From Amycolatopsis sp. (lineage in GTDB: Bacteria; Actinomycetota; Actinomycetes; Mycobacteriales; Pseudonocardiaceae), in contig NZ_JAODNM010000149.1 in NCBI RefSeq assembly GCF_025464955.1, positions 1-56,200 on the forward strand: a DNA stretch of 56,200 nt, written 5' to 3'. The translations under genes were made by a program, and so were the position numbers. The notes under the pieces are model-generated. The model searched no databases and was not told the DNA's origin. It saw nothing but the letters and a program-made list of their open reading frames with translations. Positions 32,113-41,311 of the stretch are shown in pieces. Within the stretch, counting starts at the first letter, position 1. Every line of letters begins with the position of its first letter.

Positions 32113-33493
32113 CCGGCGGACGCTGCGGACCCGCGTCACCCTCACCGCCAGCGTCGCGACCGCCGTCGCCATCACCGGGGGCATCGCACTGCTCTACCTC
32201 CAGCAGATCCACACGGTGCGGCAGACGATGGACAGCCAGCTCCGCACCTACGTCACCCAGATCGCGCTCGCCTCGCCGACGGGCGACTGGCCCAGCTCGC
32301 TACCGGATTCGACGGTGGCGCCGTCCGCCCAAGCTCAGGTCATCGGCGCCGACGGCACGGTGTTGTCCGCCACCCGCGGACTTACCGGTGTCCCCGCCAC
32401 CTTCGCGCTCCCACCGGGTTCGGACACGCCGATCCGGCTGAAGGGCGCCGATGGAGTCATCCCCGATGACGTCCAGGTGATCGGGCTGCACGAAACGGTC
32501 AACGGGCACCCGGTCACGATCATCGCGGGCGTCCCGACCGGCATTCTCACCAACCTCCGCGCGCAGTTCACCAACGAGCTGCTGTTCGGGTTCCCGATCG
32601 TCCTCGTCATCGCGGCCGCCGCCGTGTGGATCCTCGTCGGCCGCACGCTGAAACCGGTGGAGCGGATCCGCCACGCCGTCACCGACATCACCTCCGCGGA
32701 CCTGTCCCGCCGGGTGCCCGAGCCGGGTACCCCGGACGAGATCGGGCACCTCGCCGAAACCATGAACCGGATGCTCGACCGGCTGGAGGACTCGGCCCGC
32801 AGTCAGCGCCGGTTCGTCGCGGACGCCTCCCATGAACTGCGCAGCCCGCTCGCCGCGATCCGCACCACCCTCGAGGTGGCGCTGGCGCATTCCGACCGGG
32901 CGGAATGGCCGGTCGTCGCCGGACGGGCTGTCGACCAGACGATCCGGCTGGAACGACTCACCCAGGATCTGTTGCTACTGGCCAAAACCGACGCCGGCGC
33001 GATGCTCGGCCGCCGACAGGTGGTGAATGCCGGCGATCTGGTCCGAGAGGTGGTCGCCAGCACGGTGACGGGTGCCGTCACCGTCGGCCTCGACCTCGCC
33101 GCGAACCTGCGCGTGCTGGGCAATCAGGCCGATCTCACCCGTTCGTTCCGCAACGTGCTCGACAACGCCGTCCGCTACGCCGAGACCACAGTCGATGTCA
33201 CGGTCGAATCCGACACCGAAGGGGTCCGCATCGACGTCGTCGACGATGGACCCGGTGTCGCCGCCGAGGATCGCGACCGGGTCTTCGATCGGTTCGTCCG
33301 GCTCGATGCCAGCCGTGATCGGGCCAGCGGCAACAGCGGTCTCGGCCTGGCGATCGCGCGCGAGATCGTCTCCGCCCACCATGGCCGGATCTGGTTCGCC
33401 GACGTCGACGCCGACCGACCCGGTGCGCACCTGGTCATCCGGCTGCCACGCGCCGAGGCGGAGACTCGCGTTGACAGCGAAGGGAGGCCGTGA
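32102..33493 (+). CDS. Sensor histidine kinase
   Basis: A 463-residue membrane sensor: helix 1 (about 12-34), an extracytoplasmic sensing domain of ~120 residues, helix 2 (about 160-180), HAMP (181-234), HisKA with phospho-acceptor His244 in ASHELRSPLAAIRTT, and HATPase_c with N box FRNVLDNAVRYA, G1 DVVDDGPGV and G2 NSGLGLAIAR. ATG 32102 overlaps the regulator gene, so the pair is translated together. The signal is unknown; linkage to an MMPL exporter suggests envelope or hydrophobic-compound stress. Confidence 0.95.
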   Translation: MKFSRRTLRTRVTLTASVATAVAITGGIALLYLQQIHTVRQTMDSQLRTYVTQIALASPTGDWPSSLPDSTVAPSAQAQVIGADGTVLSATRGLTGVPATFALPPGSDTPIRLKGADGVIPDDVQVIGLHETVNGHPVTIIAGVPTGILTNLRAQFTNELLFGFPIVLVIAAAAVWILVGRTLKPVERIRHAVTDITSADLSRRVPEPGTPDEIGHLAETMNRMLDRLEDSARSQRRFVADASHELRSPLAAIRTTLEVALAHSDRAEWPVVAGRAVDQTIRLERLTQDLLLLAKTDAGAMLGRRQVVNAGDLVREVVASTVTGAVTVGLDLAANLRVLGNQADLTRSFRNVLDNAVRYAETTVDVTVESDTEGVRIDVVDDGPGVAAEDRDRVFDRFVRLDASRDRASGNSGLGLAIAREIVSAHHGRIWFADVDADRPGAHLVIRLPRAEAETRVDSEGRP

Positions 33494-33500
33494 TGAACTC

Positions 33501-33514
33501 TGCTATAGCAAACA
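33501..33514. promoter_or_regulatory. GntR operator candidate, copy 1 (regulator gene)
   Basis: TGCTATAGCAAACA holds the perfect palindrome TGCTATAGCA. The identical 14 bases recur at 34311-34324. It lies 47 bases before the GntR start at 33562 and just after the kinase gene, fitting autoregulation. Confidence 0.7.
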
Positions 33515-33561
33515 GCGTGTTCGGCATGTTTTGTAGCTTCACGGCGAAGGAGGGAAACCGC

Positions 33562-34269
33562 GTGCAGTCGGCTTCGGAATATCCGCTCACGACCGGCCCG
33601 TCGCTGGCGGACCAGGCGTACACGGCCCTCCGGAAGAGCATCACCGACGGCGTGTTCGTGCCGGGACAGCGCCTGACCGAGCGTGCGCTGGCCACGCTGC
33701 TGGGAGTCAGCCCGACGCCCGTCCGCGAAGCCATCTCTCGCCTGGAACACGAGCGGCTGCTGCACCGCGACGGGCGCGCGCTGACCGTGGCGGCGCCGAC
33801 CGTGGAGCAACTCCGCGAGCTGGTGTACGTCGAGGCGGCGCTACGCGGGGTCGCCGCGCGCATCGCGGCCGTGCGGGCATCCGACCGCGAGCTGGCCGAG
33901 ATCGCGGCTCTCCACACCCAGGCCCAGAGCGTACAAAACGAGGGCAGGACCGTGGAGTACATCGCGACGGACACCCTCACCCTGACCCGGCAATTCCACG
34001 CGAAGATCGATGAAACCGCCGGCAATCCCATGCTCATCGACATGATCGCCACGGCGAAGGCGTTCGACTGGAGCATTCGACTGCGGGCCGCGACCACGCT
34101 CGGCAGCCGATATCCCGCGCAAGCGGGCCATCGCGATCACCAGGAAATCCTCGAGGCGCTCCAGGAACGCGACGCCGATCGGGCTGAGCGGCTCGCGCGC
34201 GCCGACGCTATCCGTGGCGGCGAGCGGTTCCTCGCCTTCGCCGAACAAGAAACGTCAACCACGACCTGA
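33562..34269 (+). CDS. GntR-family (FCD) transcriptional regulator
   Basis: A 235-residue regulator. I chose GTG 33562 because GGAGGG lies 7 bases upstream and the longer frame from 33490 would run through the operator palindrome. The winged helix has LADQAYTALRKSITDGVFVPGQRLTERALATLLGVSPTPVREAISRLEHERLL; the FCD effector domain follows with helices containing ARQF-like LTRQFHAKIDETAGNPML and HRDHQEILEALQERDADRA, which supply the metal-binding His/Asp pattern. FCD proteins usually bind small carboxylates. It precedes the transporter/AtuA operon, and identical palindromes sit before both. Confidence 0.93.
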   Translation: MQSASEYPLTTGPSLADQAYTALRKSITDGVFVPGQRLTERALATLLGVSPTPVREAISRLEHERLLHRDGRALTVAAPTVEQLRELVYVEAALRGVAARIAAVRASDRELAEIAALHTQAQSVQNEGRTVEYIATDTLTLTRQFHAKIDETAGNPMLIDMIATAKAFDWSIRLRAATTLGSRYPAQAGHRDHQEILEALQERDADRAERLARADAIRGGERFLAFAEQETSTTT

Positions 34270-34310
34270 GGACCAACCGGTCCCCGACTGGCAATTTTTC
34301 CGACCACCAA

Positions 34311-34324
34311 TGCTATAGCAAACA
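34311..34324. promoter_or_regulatory. GntR operator candidate, copy 2 (transport operon)
   Basis: TGCTATAGCAAACA, identical to 33501-33514, 24 bases before the binding-protein start at 34348. The surrounding DNA differs, so the identity is confined to the site. Confidence 0.72.
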
Positions 34325-34347
34325 CTAAATATCGAAAGGTATCGATC

Positions 34348-35469
34348 ATGAGGTTGCAACGAAGCAAACCTGCCGGAATCGCCCTCGCGGTCGTCGTGGC
34401 CGCGACGCTGAGCGCCTGCTCGTCCGTGGGTAGTGGCCCTGCGGCAAACACGTCTTCGGCCGCCGCCGCACCGGTCCCGATCGCCAGCCTCGTGGACCAG
34501 GCGAAATCGGAAAAGGGGCTGGTGATGTACACGAACGCGCCGGTCCCGTATCTGCAACCGGTCATCGACGCGTTCACCAAGCAGTACCCGGGAATCTCCG
34601 TGCAGCCGACGAATCTGAGCGACAACGTCGTGTTCTCCAAGTACGAGGCCGAAGCCGCACAGGGCGCCCGCACGGCGGATCTGGTGATAGCCAGCGCCCC
34701 GGCATCGTGGATGCAGGCGGAACAGAACGGCGTGACGGCCGGCGTCACCCCGCTCGGTCTGGAGAATTTCCCCGCCGCCACCAACCAGGGGCACGGGGTG
34801 TACGTGATGTCGCCGGAGCCGATCCTCGAGGCCTACAACACCAAACTGCTCACGCAGGCGCAGGTGCCCACCAGCTACGCGCAGCTCGCGGCGTACGCCA
34901 AGGCCGACCCGGCCAAATACCCACTGGTGTCCTACCCGATCGACAACCCGCTGGACTACGCGGCGGTGTACGGGTTGATCCACGTCCTCGGCGCCGACAA
35001 GACGTGGAGCTACATCGACGCGATGGCGCCGAACACCAAGACCTACAACGAGGGCCTCGACGGCTTGCAGCAGGTGCTCCAGGGCGGCGCTTCGGTCGGC
35101 TACATCGCCTCCGGCCTGAGCCAGGGCGTGATGCCGAAGTACAAGGGCCTCGCCGCCTACCTGTTCATGAAGGACGCTACGCCGCTGGTGCCCAGGGGCA
35201 TCGCGGTGACGGCGAAGGCGTCCAGCCCCGCCTCGGCCCAGCTGTTCCTGGACTTCCTGTACAGCAAGCCGGGACAGGACGCGCTGTGCGCGGGAGGTTT
35301 CGAAGCGTCGATGAACAACTACCAGCCGGCCGCCGGTTGCACGGCGTCGCTTACGCAGCTGACGACTCAGGTCGCGGCGTCAACCGTCTACACCGTGCCG
35401 ATCAACCAGGACGTACTCGATCAGCAGGCCTCGATCACCAAGCGCTGGAACCAGGCGTTCCACCGCTGA
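34348..35469 (+). CDS. ABC substrate-binding lipoprotein (iron/aminoethylphosphonate/spermidine type)
   Basis: A 373-residue binding protein with lipoprotein signal ending TLSACSS (Cys near 26). The mature protein has the type II periplasmic-binding fold: LVMYTNAPVPYLQPVIDAFTKQYPGI, EAAQGARTADLVIAS, VYVMSPEPILEAYNTKLL and ASPASAQLFLDFLYSKPGQ. This group (SBP_bac_6/8) takes up ferric complexes, phosphonates, thiamine or small organic acids. GAAAGG precedes ATG 34348. With the carboxylate-type regulator and AtuA-like enzyme downstream, an organic acid or alcohol seems likelier than iron (inference). Confidence 0.9.
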   Translation: MRLQRSKPAGIALAVVVAATLSACSSVGSGPAANTSSAAAAPVPIASLVDQAKSEKGLVMYTNAPVPYLQPVIDAFTKQYPGISVQPTNLSDNVVFSKYEAEAAQGARTADLVIASAPASWMQAEQNGVTAGVTPLGLENFPAATNQGHGVYVMSPEPILEAYNTKLLTQAQVPTSYAQLAAYAKADPAKYPLVSYPIDNPLDYAAVYGLIHVLGADKTWSYIDAMAPNTKTYNEGLDGLQQVLQGGASVGYIASGLSQGVMPKYKGLAAYLFMKDATPLVPRGIAVTAKASSPASAQLFLDFLYSKPGQDALCAGGFEASMNNYQPAAGCTASLTQLTTQVAASTVYTVPINQDVLDQQASITKRWNQAFHR

Positions 35470-35503
35470 GTCACGTACCCAGTCCAGAGTCGGGAGCAAG
35501 TGG

Positions 35504-37231
35504 ATGATCTCGGAAACCCTGTCCACGCCGGCATCGCGCACACGACGGCGATGGTGGCCCGCGAGTGCGGGCCAGGCCGCCGTGTGGATCATCGTCGTCG
35601 TGCTGGTCGTCGGACCGCTCGTTCCGCTGATCTACTCGTCGTTGCGGAGCAAGCCCTACTACCTGCCGGGCGGGGTTTTCACCCTCGACGGTTACCGAGT
35701 TCTGTTCGCCCAGCCCGCTTTCTGGCGCGCGGTGGGGAACACCCTGCAGTTCGCAGTGGGCACCACCGTACTGGCCGTGATCGCCGGCGCGACTCTGGCT
35801 GTCCTATGTGGACGAACGAATATGCCGGGCCGGGGCCTCTACGCGAAGCTGATCATGGCACCGATCGTGATTCCGCCGCTCGGCCTGATCGTCGGCTGGG
35901 TGGCGATCTACGGCCAGTCCGGGTACCTGACCAGCCTGCTCGGCCGGAACCTGCACCTGCCGGTGTGGGACCTGTCCTCCATCCCCGGCATGGTCGTGCT
36001 CGGCGCGGCGGTGACCGTCCCGATCGCCTTCCTGACCTGCCGGGCCGCGCTCGAGGGCACCGACTCCTCGCTCGAGGACGCCGCCCGCGCCGCGGGAGCG
36101 AGTCCTGCGCGGGTCATCACGCGGATCACGCTGCCGTTGCTGCGGCCCGCGATCCTGAACTGCGCGGTGCTGATTTTCGCGTTGTCGCTCGAAGTGCTCG
36201 GCATTCCGCTGTTCCTGGGACCGCCGGCCCACATCGACTTCTACGCGAGCTACCTGTACGGCTCTTGGGCCAACAGCATCACCCCCGACCCGCCTTTCGT
36301 CAGCGCTGGTGCCGTACTCCTGCTGCTGGTCGTCTCGGCACTGCTGGTGGTGAGGGGTCGCCTGCTGGGGGCCGAACAGAGGTTCATCTCCGCCGGCTCC
36401 CGTGGCGGCGGCTCCTACCGGCCGCTGGACCTCCGGCGCTGTCGTCGTCCACTGTCCATTGTAGTCGGAGTGTTCATCGCGATCACCAGTGGAATCCCGC
36501 TTCTCGGCCTGCTGTTGATGTCCAGCGTGACGACTCTGACCACACTTCAGCCACCGTGGCAGTTGTTCACCACCGCCAACTGGACCCAGATAGCCACCGA
36601 CCCCACTTTCCGGCGCGCCATCACCAACAGCCTGCTGATCGCGCTGATCGGCGGCGCCGCGACAGTGCTGCTCGTGGCCGTCGCCACCCTGGTCGCTCAC
36701 CGGTCCCGGTTCCGACTGCGGGCGACGATCGCCCCGTTGCTCGTCTACCCCCGGGCGATCCCCGGCATCATCCTGGGCATCGGCTTCTTCTGGGCGTATC
36801 TGATGCTGAGCCCGGGTTCCTTGGTGCGCAACAACATCTGGGGTGAACTGATCGCGCTGTCGGTTCGCAACATCACCCTCGCCTACGTCGTGATCTACCC
36901 CAGCCTGGCCCGGCTCAACACCGACTTCGACCGAGCCGCCCGCGCCACCGGGGCGGGCTGGTGGACCATCGCGCGCGGCATCCTGCTGCCGATCCTGCGG
37001 CCGGCGATGATCGCCGCCTTCGTGCTGATGTTCGTCACCCTGCTCAATGACTACGACCCGGTGGTGTTCCTGCAGAAGCCCGGCACCGAAGTCATCGGGG
37101 TGACCATGCTCCAGGAATGGCAGCGAGGTGTGGTCGGTCCTGTCGCGGCACTGGCTGTCGTCCAGGTCGCCATCGTCGCCGCTGTGCTCGCCGTCGGCGG
37201 GCGAGCGCTAAGGAGATCCCGTCATGCCTGA
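35504..37231 (+). CDS. ABC transporter permease, fused double-domain (FbpB-like)
   Basis: A 575-residue permease with two homologous membrane units of about six helices each. The EAA loops are EDAARAAGASPARVITRITLPLLRPA in the first half and FDRAARATGAGWWTIARGILLPILRPA in the second. Fusion of the two permease copies is typical of the FbpB/PhnU-type importers that go with this class of binding protein. ATG 35504 overlaps nothing; the 3' end overlaps the ATPase start by 8 bases. Confidence 0.93.
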   Translation: MISETLSTPASRTRRRWWPASAGQAAVWIIVVVLVVGPLVPLIYSSLRSKPYYLPGGVFTLDGYRVLFAQPAFWRAVGNTLQFAVGTTVLAVIAGATLAVLCGRTNMPGRGLYAKLIMAPIVIPPLGLIVGWVAIYGQSGYLTSLLGRNLHLPVWDLSSIPGMVVLGAAVTVPIAFLTCRAALEGTDSSLEDAARAAGASPARVITRITLPLLRPAILNCAVLIFALSLEVLGIPLFLGPPAHIDFYASYLYGSWANSITPDPPFVSAGAVLLLLVVSALLVVRGRLLGAEQRFISAGSRGGGSYRPLDLRRCRRPLSIVVGVFIAITSGIPLLGLLLMSSVTTLTTLQPPWQLFTTANWTQIATDPTFRRAITNSLLIALIGGAATVLLVAVATLVAHRSRFRLRATIAPLLVYPRAIPGIILGIGFFWAYLMLSPGSLVRNNIWGELIALSVRNITLAYVVIYPSLARLNTDFDRAARATGAGWWTIARGILLPILRPAMIAAFVLMFVTLLNDYDPVVFLQKPGTEVIGVTMLQEWQRGVVGPVAALAVVQVAIVAAVLAVGGRALRRSRHA

Positions 37232-38294
37232 AATCCAGGTCGCAAATCTTGTCAAGTCGTTTGGTACCACCATGGTTCTCGACGATATCACCTTTACCGT
37301 GCGAGACAAGGAGTTCGTGACCTTGCTCGGCCCGTCCGGCTGCGGAAAGACCACGACCTTGATGTCCATCGCCGGGTTCCAGTCGCCCGACTCCGGGGTG
37401 ATCCGCTGCGGCGATGACACCTTCGTCGACACCCTCGCCCACGTCGACCGGCCCGCCGAGCAACGCAATCTCGGCATCGTTTTCCAGTCGTACGCGATCT
37501 GGCCGCATCTCACCGTGGCGGGCAATGTCGCATTCCCGCTCAAAGTCCGCAGGCAGCCCAAACGCACCATTGCCGCCCGGGTGGCCGAGGTGCTGGATCT
37601 GGTCGAGCTGAGCGCGTACGCCGACCGCTATCCCTACCAGCTCTCCGGCGGACAGCAGCAACGCGTGGCGCTCGCCCGCGCCCTCGCGTACTCCCCCGGT
37701 GTGCTGCTACTGGACGAGCCGTTCTCCAACCTGGACGCGAAACTGCGCGAGCGGGCCCGTGCCTGGTTGAAGAACCTGCAGACCAGCCTCGGCCTGACCA
37801 CCGTGTTCGTCACCCATGACCAGGACGAGGCGCTGTCGATGAGCGACCGCATTCTGGTGATGAACGACGGTCACATCCTGTGCGACGGGACCCCGGAGGC
37901 AGTCTACCGCGAGCCCGCCGACCGGTTCGCCGCCGAGTTCCTCGGCCAGTGCAACTTCCTCACCGGGGTCGTCGGCACCAGCCCGCTCGGCGAATGCCTT
38001 GTGCGTACTCCGGAATTCCCCAACGGCATCGCGATCCGTGGTCAACGGCCCGCGCCCGACGGCGAGAAAGCCACCGTCGCGGTGCGACCGGAGGACATCG
38101 CCCTGACGCACAAACCGTCCACTGGCGGCGGTCCGGACGCGACCGTCGTCGACACCTCTTATCTCGGCGACCACTACCAGTGCCGGATCGCGCTCGGTGG
38201 CATCGAGCTGATCGTCCACAGCAGAACCCGACCGGCCACGGACACCGCACTGTGGGTGGACATCCCGCCCGCCGTCGCCACCGTCGTGACCTGA
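37224..38294 (+). CDS. ABC transporter ATP-binding protein (FbpC/PotA-like)
   Basis: A 356-residue ATPase. Walker A GPSGCGKTTT, Q-loop VFQSYAIWPHLTV, signature LSGGQQQR, Walker B LLLDEPFSNLDAKLRE and switch His in FVTHDQDEAL. A C-terminal TOBE domain (residues 240-350) with VAVRPEDIAL follows, as in PotA/FbpC proteins. It completes the importer formed with the two preceding genes. Confidence 0.94.
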   Translation: MPEIQVANLVKSFGTTMVLDDITFTVRDKEFVTLLGPSGCGKTTTLMSIAGFQSPDSGVIRCGDDTFVDTLAHVDRPAEQRNLGIVFQSYAIWPHLTVAGNVAFPLKVRRQPKRTIAARVAEVLDLVELSAYADRYPYQLSGGQQQRVALARALAYSPGVLLLDEPFSNLDAKLRERARAWLKNLQTSLGLTTVFVTHDQDEALSMSDRILVMNDGHILCDGTPEAVYREPADRFAAEFLGQCNFLTGVVGTSPLGECLVRTPEFPNGIAIRGQRPAPDGEKATVAVRPEDIALTHKPSTGGGPDATVVDTSYLGDHYQCRIALGGIELIVHSRTRPATDTALWVDIPPAVATVVT

Positions 38295-38319
38295 TTCCCC
38301 GAACCCCGAAGGACTTCAC

Positions 38320-39711
38320 GTGACCGCTCCCCTAGCCCCGGCCGAAACGCAGGTCCGGGTGATCTTCCCGGCAGGCATGCTCGGCGCCGGCTTCCCGCCC
38401 GAGACGATCGACCGCGGTGTCGCGCTCGGCGCGGACGCCATCGCCGTCGACGGCGGCTCGACCGACTCGGGCCCTTACTACCTCGGGACCGGGACCGCCA
38501 AAACCGCCCGCGCCGCCGTCGAGCGCGACCTGCGTATCCTGCTCGTGGCAGCCAGGAAAGCCGATATTCCCCTGATCGTGACGTCGTGCGGAACGGCAGG
38601 CACCGACAGCGGGGTCGACTGGGTGGCCGACATCGTCCGCGCCATCGCCAAGCAGGAACGCCTCGCATTCCGGCTCGCAACGATCTACAGCGAACTGACC
38701 CAGGAAGCTATGCTCGCCGCTCTCGAAGCGGACCGGATCAAGCCACTGCCTCCGCTCGGCCCACTTCAACCGGACACTCTTCGGTCCTGCGCGCACATCG
38801 TCGGACTCATGGGCCACGAACCGATCGCCGACGCACTCGCCGCCGGTGCGCATGTCGTGCTCACCGGGCGGGCGACCGACACCTCGTCGGTCGCCGCCGT
38901 CGCCTTGAGGCGCGGTCTGCCGGCCGGCCCGGCCTGGCATGCCGCCAAGACCGTCGAATGCGGCGGGCAATGCAGCACCGATCCCCGCAGTGGCGGTGTC
39001 CTGGTCGAGATCGACCAGGATGGCTTCACGGTGGAGTCTCTCGATCCGCACGCCGCGTGCACCCCGACTTCCGTTGCCGCGCACATGATCTACGAGAACG
39101 TCGACCCGTTCCGGATGCGCGAGCCGTCCGGAACCCTCGACACGGGCGACGCCACGTATGTCGCGCTCGACGACCGTCGCGTCCGCGTCGAGTCCTCCCG
39201 GTTCCACCCCGCCGAGCAGCACACCATCAAACTGGAGGGCGCCGCGCTCGCCGGCTACGAAACCATGTCGTTCGTCGGCATCCGCGACCCAGCCATCCTG
39301 CGCGATCTGCCGACCTGGCTGGACACCCTCGACACGGTCCTCGTCGAACGAGTGCGTGCACTACTCGACCTGGAGGCGTCCGCCTACAGCATCCAAGTGC
39401 GTTGCTACGGCGACAATGCGGTCCTCGGCTCGCTGGAACCGGACGTCACGCCGCCTCGGGAAGTCGGCGTGATGCTGCTGGTTCGCGCCGGGGAGCAGGC
39501 CCTCGCCACCGCGATCGCGAAGATCGCCAACCCGCTGCTGCTGCATTTGCCGTTGCCAGGAATGGATCACCTGCCCAGCTTCGCCTTCCTGACGTCACCC
39601 GCCGAAACGGAGCGAGGAGCGGTCTACGAGTTCACTCTCAACCACGCCGTGGATACGACCAGCCCAACCGAATTGTTCCGCACCGAGTACAGCGAGGTCA
39701 CCCTTGATTGA
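38320..39711 (+). CDS. AtuA-family protein (DUF1446, acyclic terpene utilization)
   Basis: A 463-residue protein with GTG start after GAAGGA. VIFPAGMLGAGFPPETIDRG, AIAVDGGSTDSGPYYLG, VTSCGTAGTDSGVDWV and VLTGRATDTSSVAA are conserved blocks of the DUF1446/AtuA family, and the length fits the acyclase-like members that pair with DUF4387. The family is known from Pseudomonas citronellol/geraniol degradation, but the reaction is not settled. Here it is cotranscribed with an importer and a DUF4387 gene that overlaps its end, so it probably acts on the imported compound, perhaps as a CoA-linked or hydroxy-acid enzyme (inference). Confidence 0.88.
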   Translation: MTAPLAPAETQVRVIFPAGMLGAGFPPETIDRGVALGADAIAVDGGSTDSGPYYLGTGTAKTARAAVERDLRILLVAARKADIPLIVTSCGTAGTDSGVDWVADIVRAIAKQERLAFRLATIYSELTQEAMLAALEADRIKPLPPLGPLQPDTLRSCAHIVGLMGHEPIADALAAGAHVVLTGRATDTSSVAAVALRRGLPAGPAWHAAKTVECGGQCSTDPRSGGVLVEIDQDGFTVESLDPHAACTPTSVAAHMIYENVDPFRMREPSGTLDTGDATYVALDDRRVRVESSRFHPAEQHTIKLEGAALAGYETMSFVGIRDPAILRDLPTWLDTLDTVLVERVRALLDLEASAYSIQVRCYGDNAVLGSLEPDVTPPREVGVMLLVRAGEQALATAIAKIANPLLLHLPLPGMDHLPSFAFLTSPAETERGAVYEFTLNHAVDTTSPTELFRTEYSEVTLD

Positions 39712-40045
39712 GCGCAACCACACCGTCGGCGACCAGGCCGCACTGATCCGCACGAAGAACGCCGGGCCGTTCTGGATGACCATCGACATCTTCTTCGCCA
39801 CCGACGCCGCGTACCAGTACGTCGCCGAGTCCGGCGCGCTGACCGAAAACGCCGTCGCGCGCCTGTACCAGACAGACCCCGCCGCTGTCCTGCTCTACCG
39901 GCTACCCGCGATCCGGGTGATCAAGGCGTCGTTCCCCCGGCCGGTCGTGCAAGGCAGCTTCGCCGATCGGGACATGCACTCGGGCCAGCAGCACGTCCCT
40001 GTCGCCGGCCTCGTCGTCCCGGCACCGCGGGCTCAACCGGCATAA
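39704..40045 (+). CDS. DUF4387 domain protein
   Basis: A 113-residue protein with a TTG start overlapping the AtuA-like stop by 8 bases, so it is translationally coupled. It shows the family pattern LIRTKNAGPFWMTIDIFF, Y-x-x-V-x-x-SGALTENAVARLY, IRVIKASFPRPVVQGSFADRDMHSGQQHVPV. DUF4387 and DUF1446 occur as neighbours or fused in many bacteria, so the two are likely subunits of one enzyme. No catalytic role is known to me. Confidence 0.85.
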   Translation: MIERNHTVGDQAALIRTKNAGPFWMTIDIFFATDAAYQYVAESGALTENAVARLYQTDPAAVLLYRLPAIRVIKASFPRPVVQGSFADRDMHSGQQHVPVAGLVVPAPRAQPA

Positions 40046-40250
40046 GCCCCCAAAGCTTCGGTCCGCGCTCCAACCTGCTCCGCGCTGACAGGTCGTTAGC
40101 TGCGCACAAACGCCGCAGAAGCTGTACCTCCGTGAACCCCTCGACCGAAACGATCGCCGGGGTCTCCTGCTGTTCAAGGTCTCGGTCGACGGACGTTCGA
40201 GGGCCCGTTGCCGCTGCGTAGGTGTCCGCGGCCGGGCGAGCTTCGAGGTC

Positions 40251-40340
40251 CTAGCCCAACATCTCTGCCCAGGCCCACGCGTTGGAGGTGTACTCCTCGC
40301 GCAGGCGCTCGTGCAGGTACCGGAGGTCGGGGGCGCTACT
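40251..40340 (-). pseudogene. Short C-terminal remnant of an unidentified protein
   Basis: The minus strand reads PDLRYLHERLREEYTSNAWA followed by WAEMLG and TAG (40253-40251). It looks like a genuine helical gene end but nothing continues it. The rest of the 339-bp interval 40046-40384 holds no recognisable feature. Confidence 0.3.
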
Positions 40341-40384
40341 GGCTGAACGGGCTGGATGCCGTGCGGCGTCCCATCCGGACGACG

Positions 40385-40963
40385 CTAATTAGCCCGAATC
40401 GAACCATCCGAGCCGCATCGGCCCAGCTGATCTTGAGCGCCATCAGCATCTCGGAAAGCGATCGCGGAGTCAGTCACCTTCGCGACACCCTCCCACTGCT
40501 GCCCCAGGCTATTGAGCAACAAGGCGATCCCAGCCCGCTGATCGGGGGAACAGCCTTCCAGCAACGCCTGGTCGAGCGCCCGGGCGCGACGGTTCACCTC
40601 GAGGTGCGCTGCCTTGCCTGCCTCGGTAAGTGAGATCAGCTTGCGGCGAGCGTCGCGCGAAGACGGCGCGCGGGCGATGAGCCCGCGCCGCTCCATGCGG
40701 CGACAGACGTCGGCCATCGTCGAGGTGTCGAGAGCGACAGCAGAAGCCAGTGACGTCTGGTCGGCATCCGGATAGGTGAGGACCGCACAGAGCACCGCGA
40801 ACTGGGGCCCCGTCAGCACGGCGTCGACATACCGCGACCAGGCGGCCAGGTACGCCTGGTAAAGACGTCGGACGCCGTAGCCGGGCGCGGCAACCAGGTC
40901 CGGAGGTACCGCCAACTGGGCAGGTCGCCTGGCCGAGTCCTTTGCCGCCCGAGCTCCCGCCAT
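40385..40963 (-). CDS. MarR-family transcriptional regulator
   Basis: A 192-residue winged-helix protein. ATG 40963 was chosen since the open frame upstream runs antisense through a nitrilase remnant. PGYGVRRLYQAYLAAWSRYV and LTGPQFAVLCAVLTYPDADQTSLASAVALDTSTMADVCRRMERRGLIARAPSSRDARRKLISLTEAG are helix 1, the recognition region and the wing. It has no intact divergent target: the nitrilase fragment opposite may be what is left of its regulated gene. Confidence 0.85.
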   Translation of the reverse strand: MAGARAAKDSARRPAQLAVPPDLVAAPGYGVRRLYQAYLAAWSRYVDAVLTGPQFAVLCAVLTYPDADQTSLASAVALDTSTMADVCRRMERRGLIARAPSSRDARRKLISLTEAGKAAHLEVNRRARALDQALLEGCSPDQRAGIALLLNSLGQQWEGVAKVTDSAIAFRDADGAQDQLGRCGSDGSIRAN

Positions 40964-41049
40964 GTCGTTCACAGCCTGCAGCCGACCGGGGTCATCGATG
41001 AAGAATACGTTACCGGTCTTGGGTGCCCGGATCATACGTGCTCGAATGA

Positions 41050-41311
41050 ATTTCTCAAGGCGATCGGGTTCATCCAGCAGGCCGGCGGCTGAGGGGTCGA
41101 GCTCCTTGTGTTCCCCGAGGTCTTCGTTCCCGGCTACCCGTACTGGATCGAGTGCTTCCCACGCTTGGAGCAGGTCGCGGCCAACGCGCAGTACACCCGC
41201 GCCTCGGTCGAGGTCCCCGGCCCGGAGATCGATCGAGTCCGGGCCGCTTGCGCCAGCGGCGGCGTTCAGGTCGCCCCGAACTTCGCGCACCGGGCGTCTG
41301 CGGCCGCATGA
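41050..41311 (+). pseudogene. Nitrilase N-terminal fragment with in-frame stop
   Basis: The plus strand reads FLKAIGFIQQAGG, an in-frame TGA at 41090-41092, then GVELLVFPEVFVPGYPYWIE and QVAANAQYTRASVEVPGPEID to about 41270. FPEVFVPGYPYW contains the catalytic Glu of the nitrilase superfamily. The Lys and Cys parts are gone. It is divergent from the MarR gene at 40963, the usual partner position. Confidence 0.65.
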
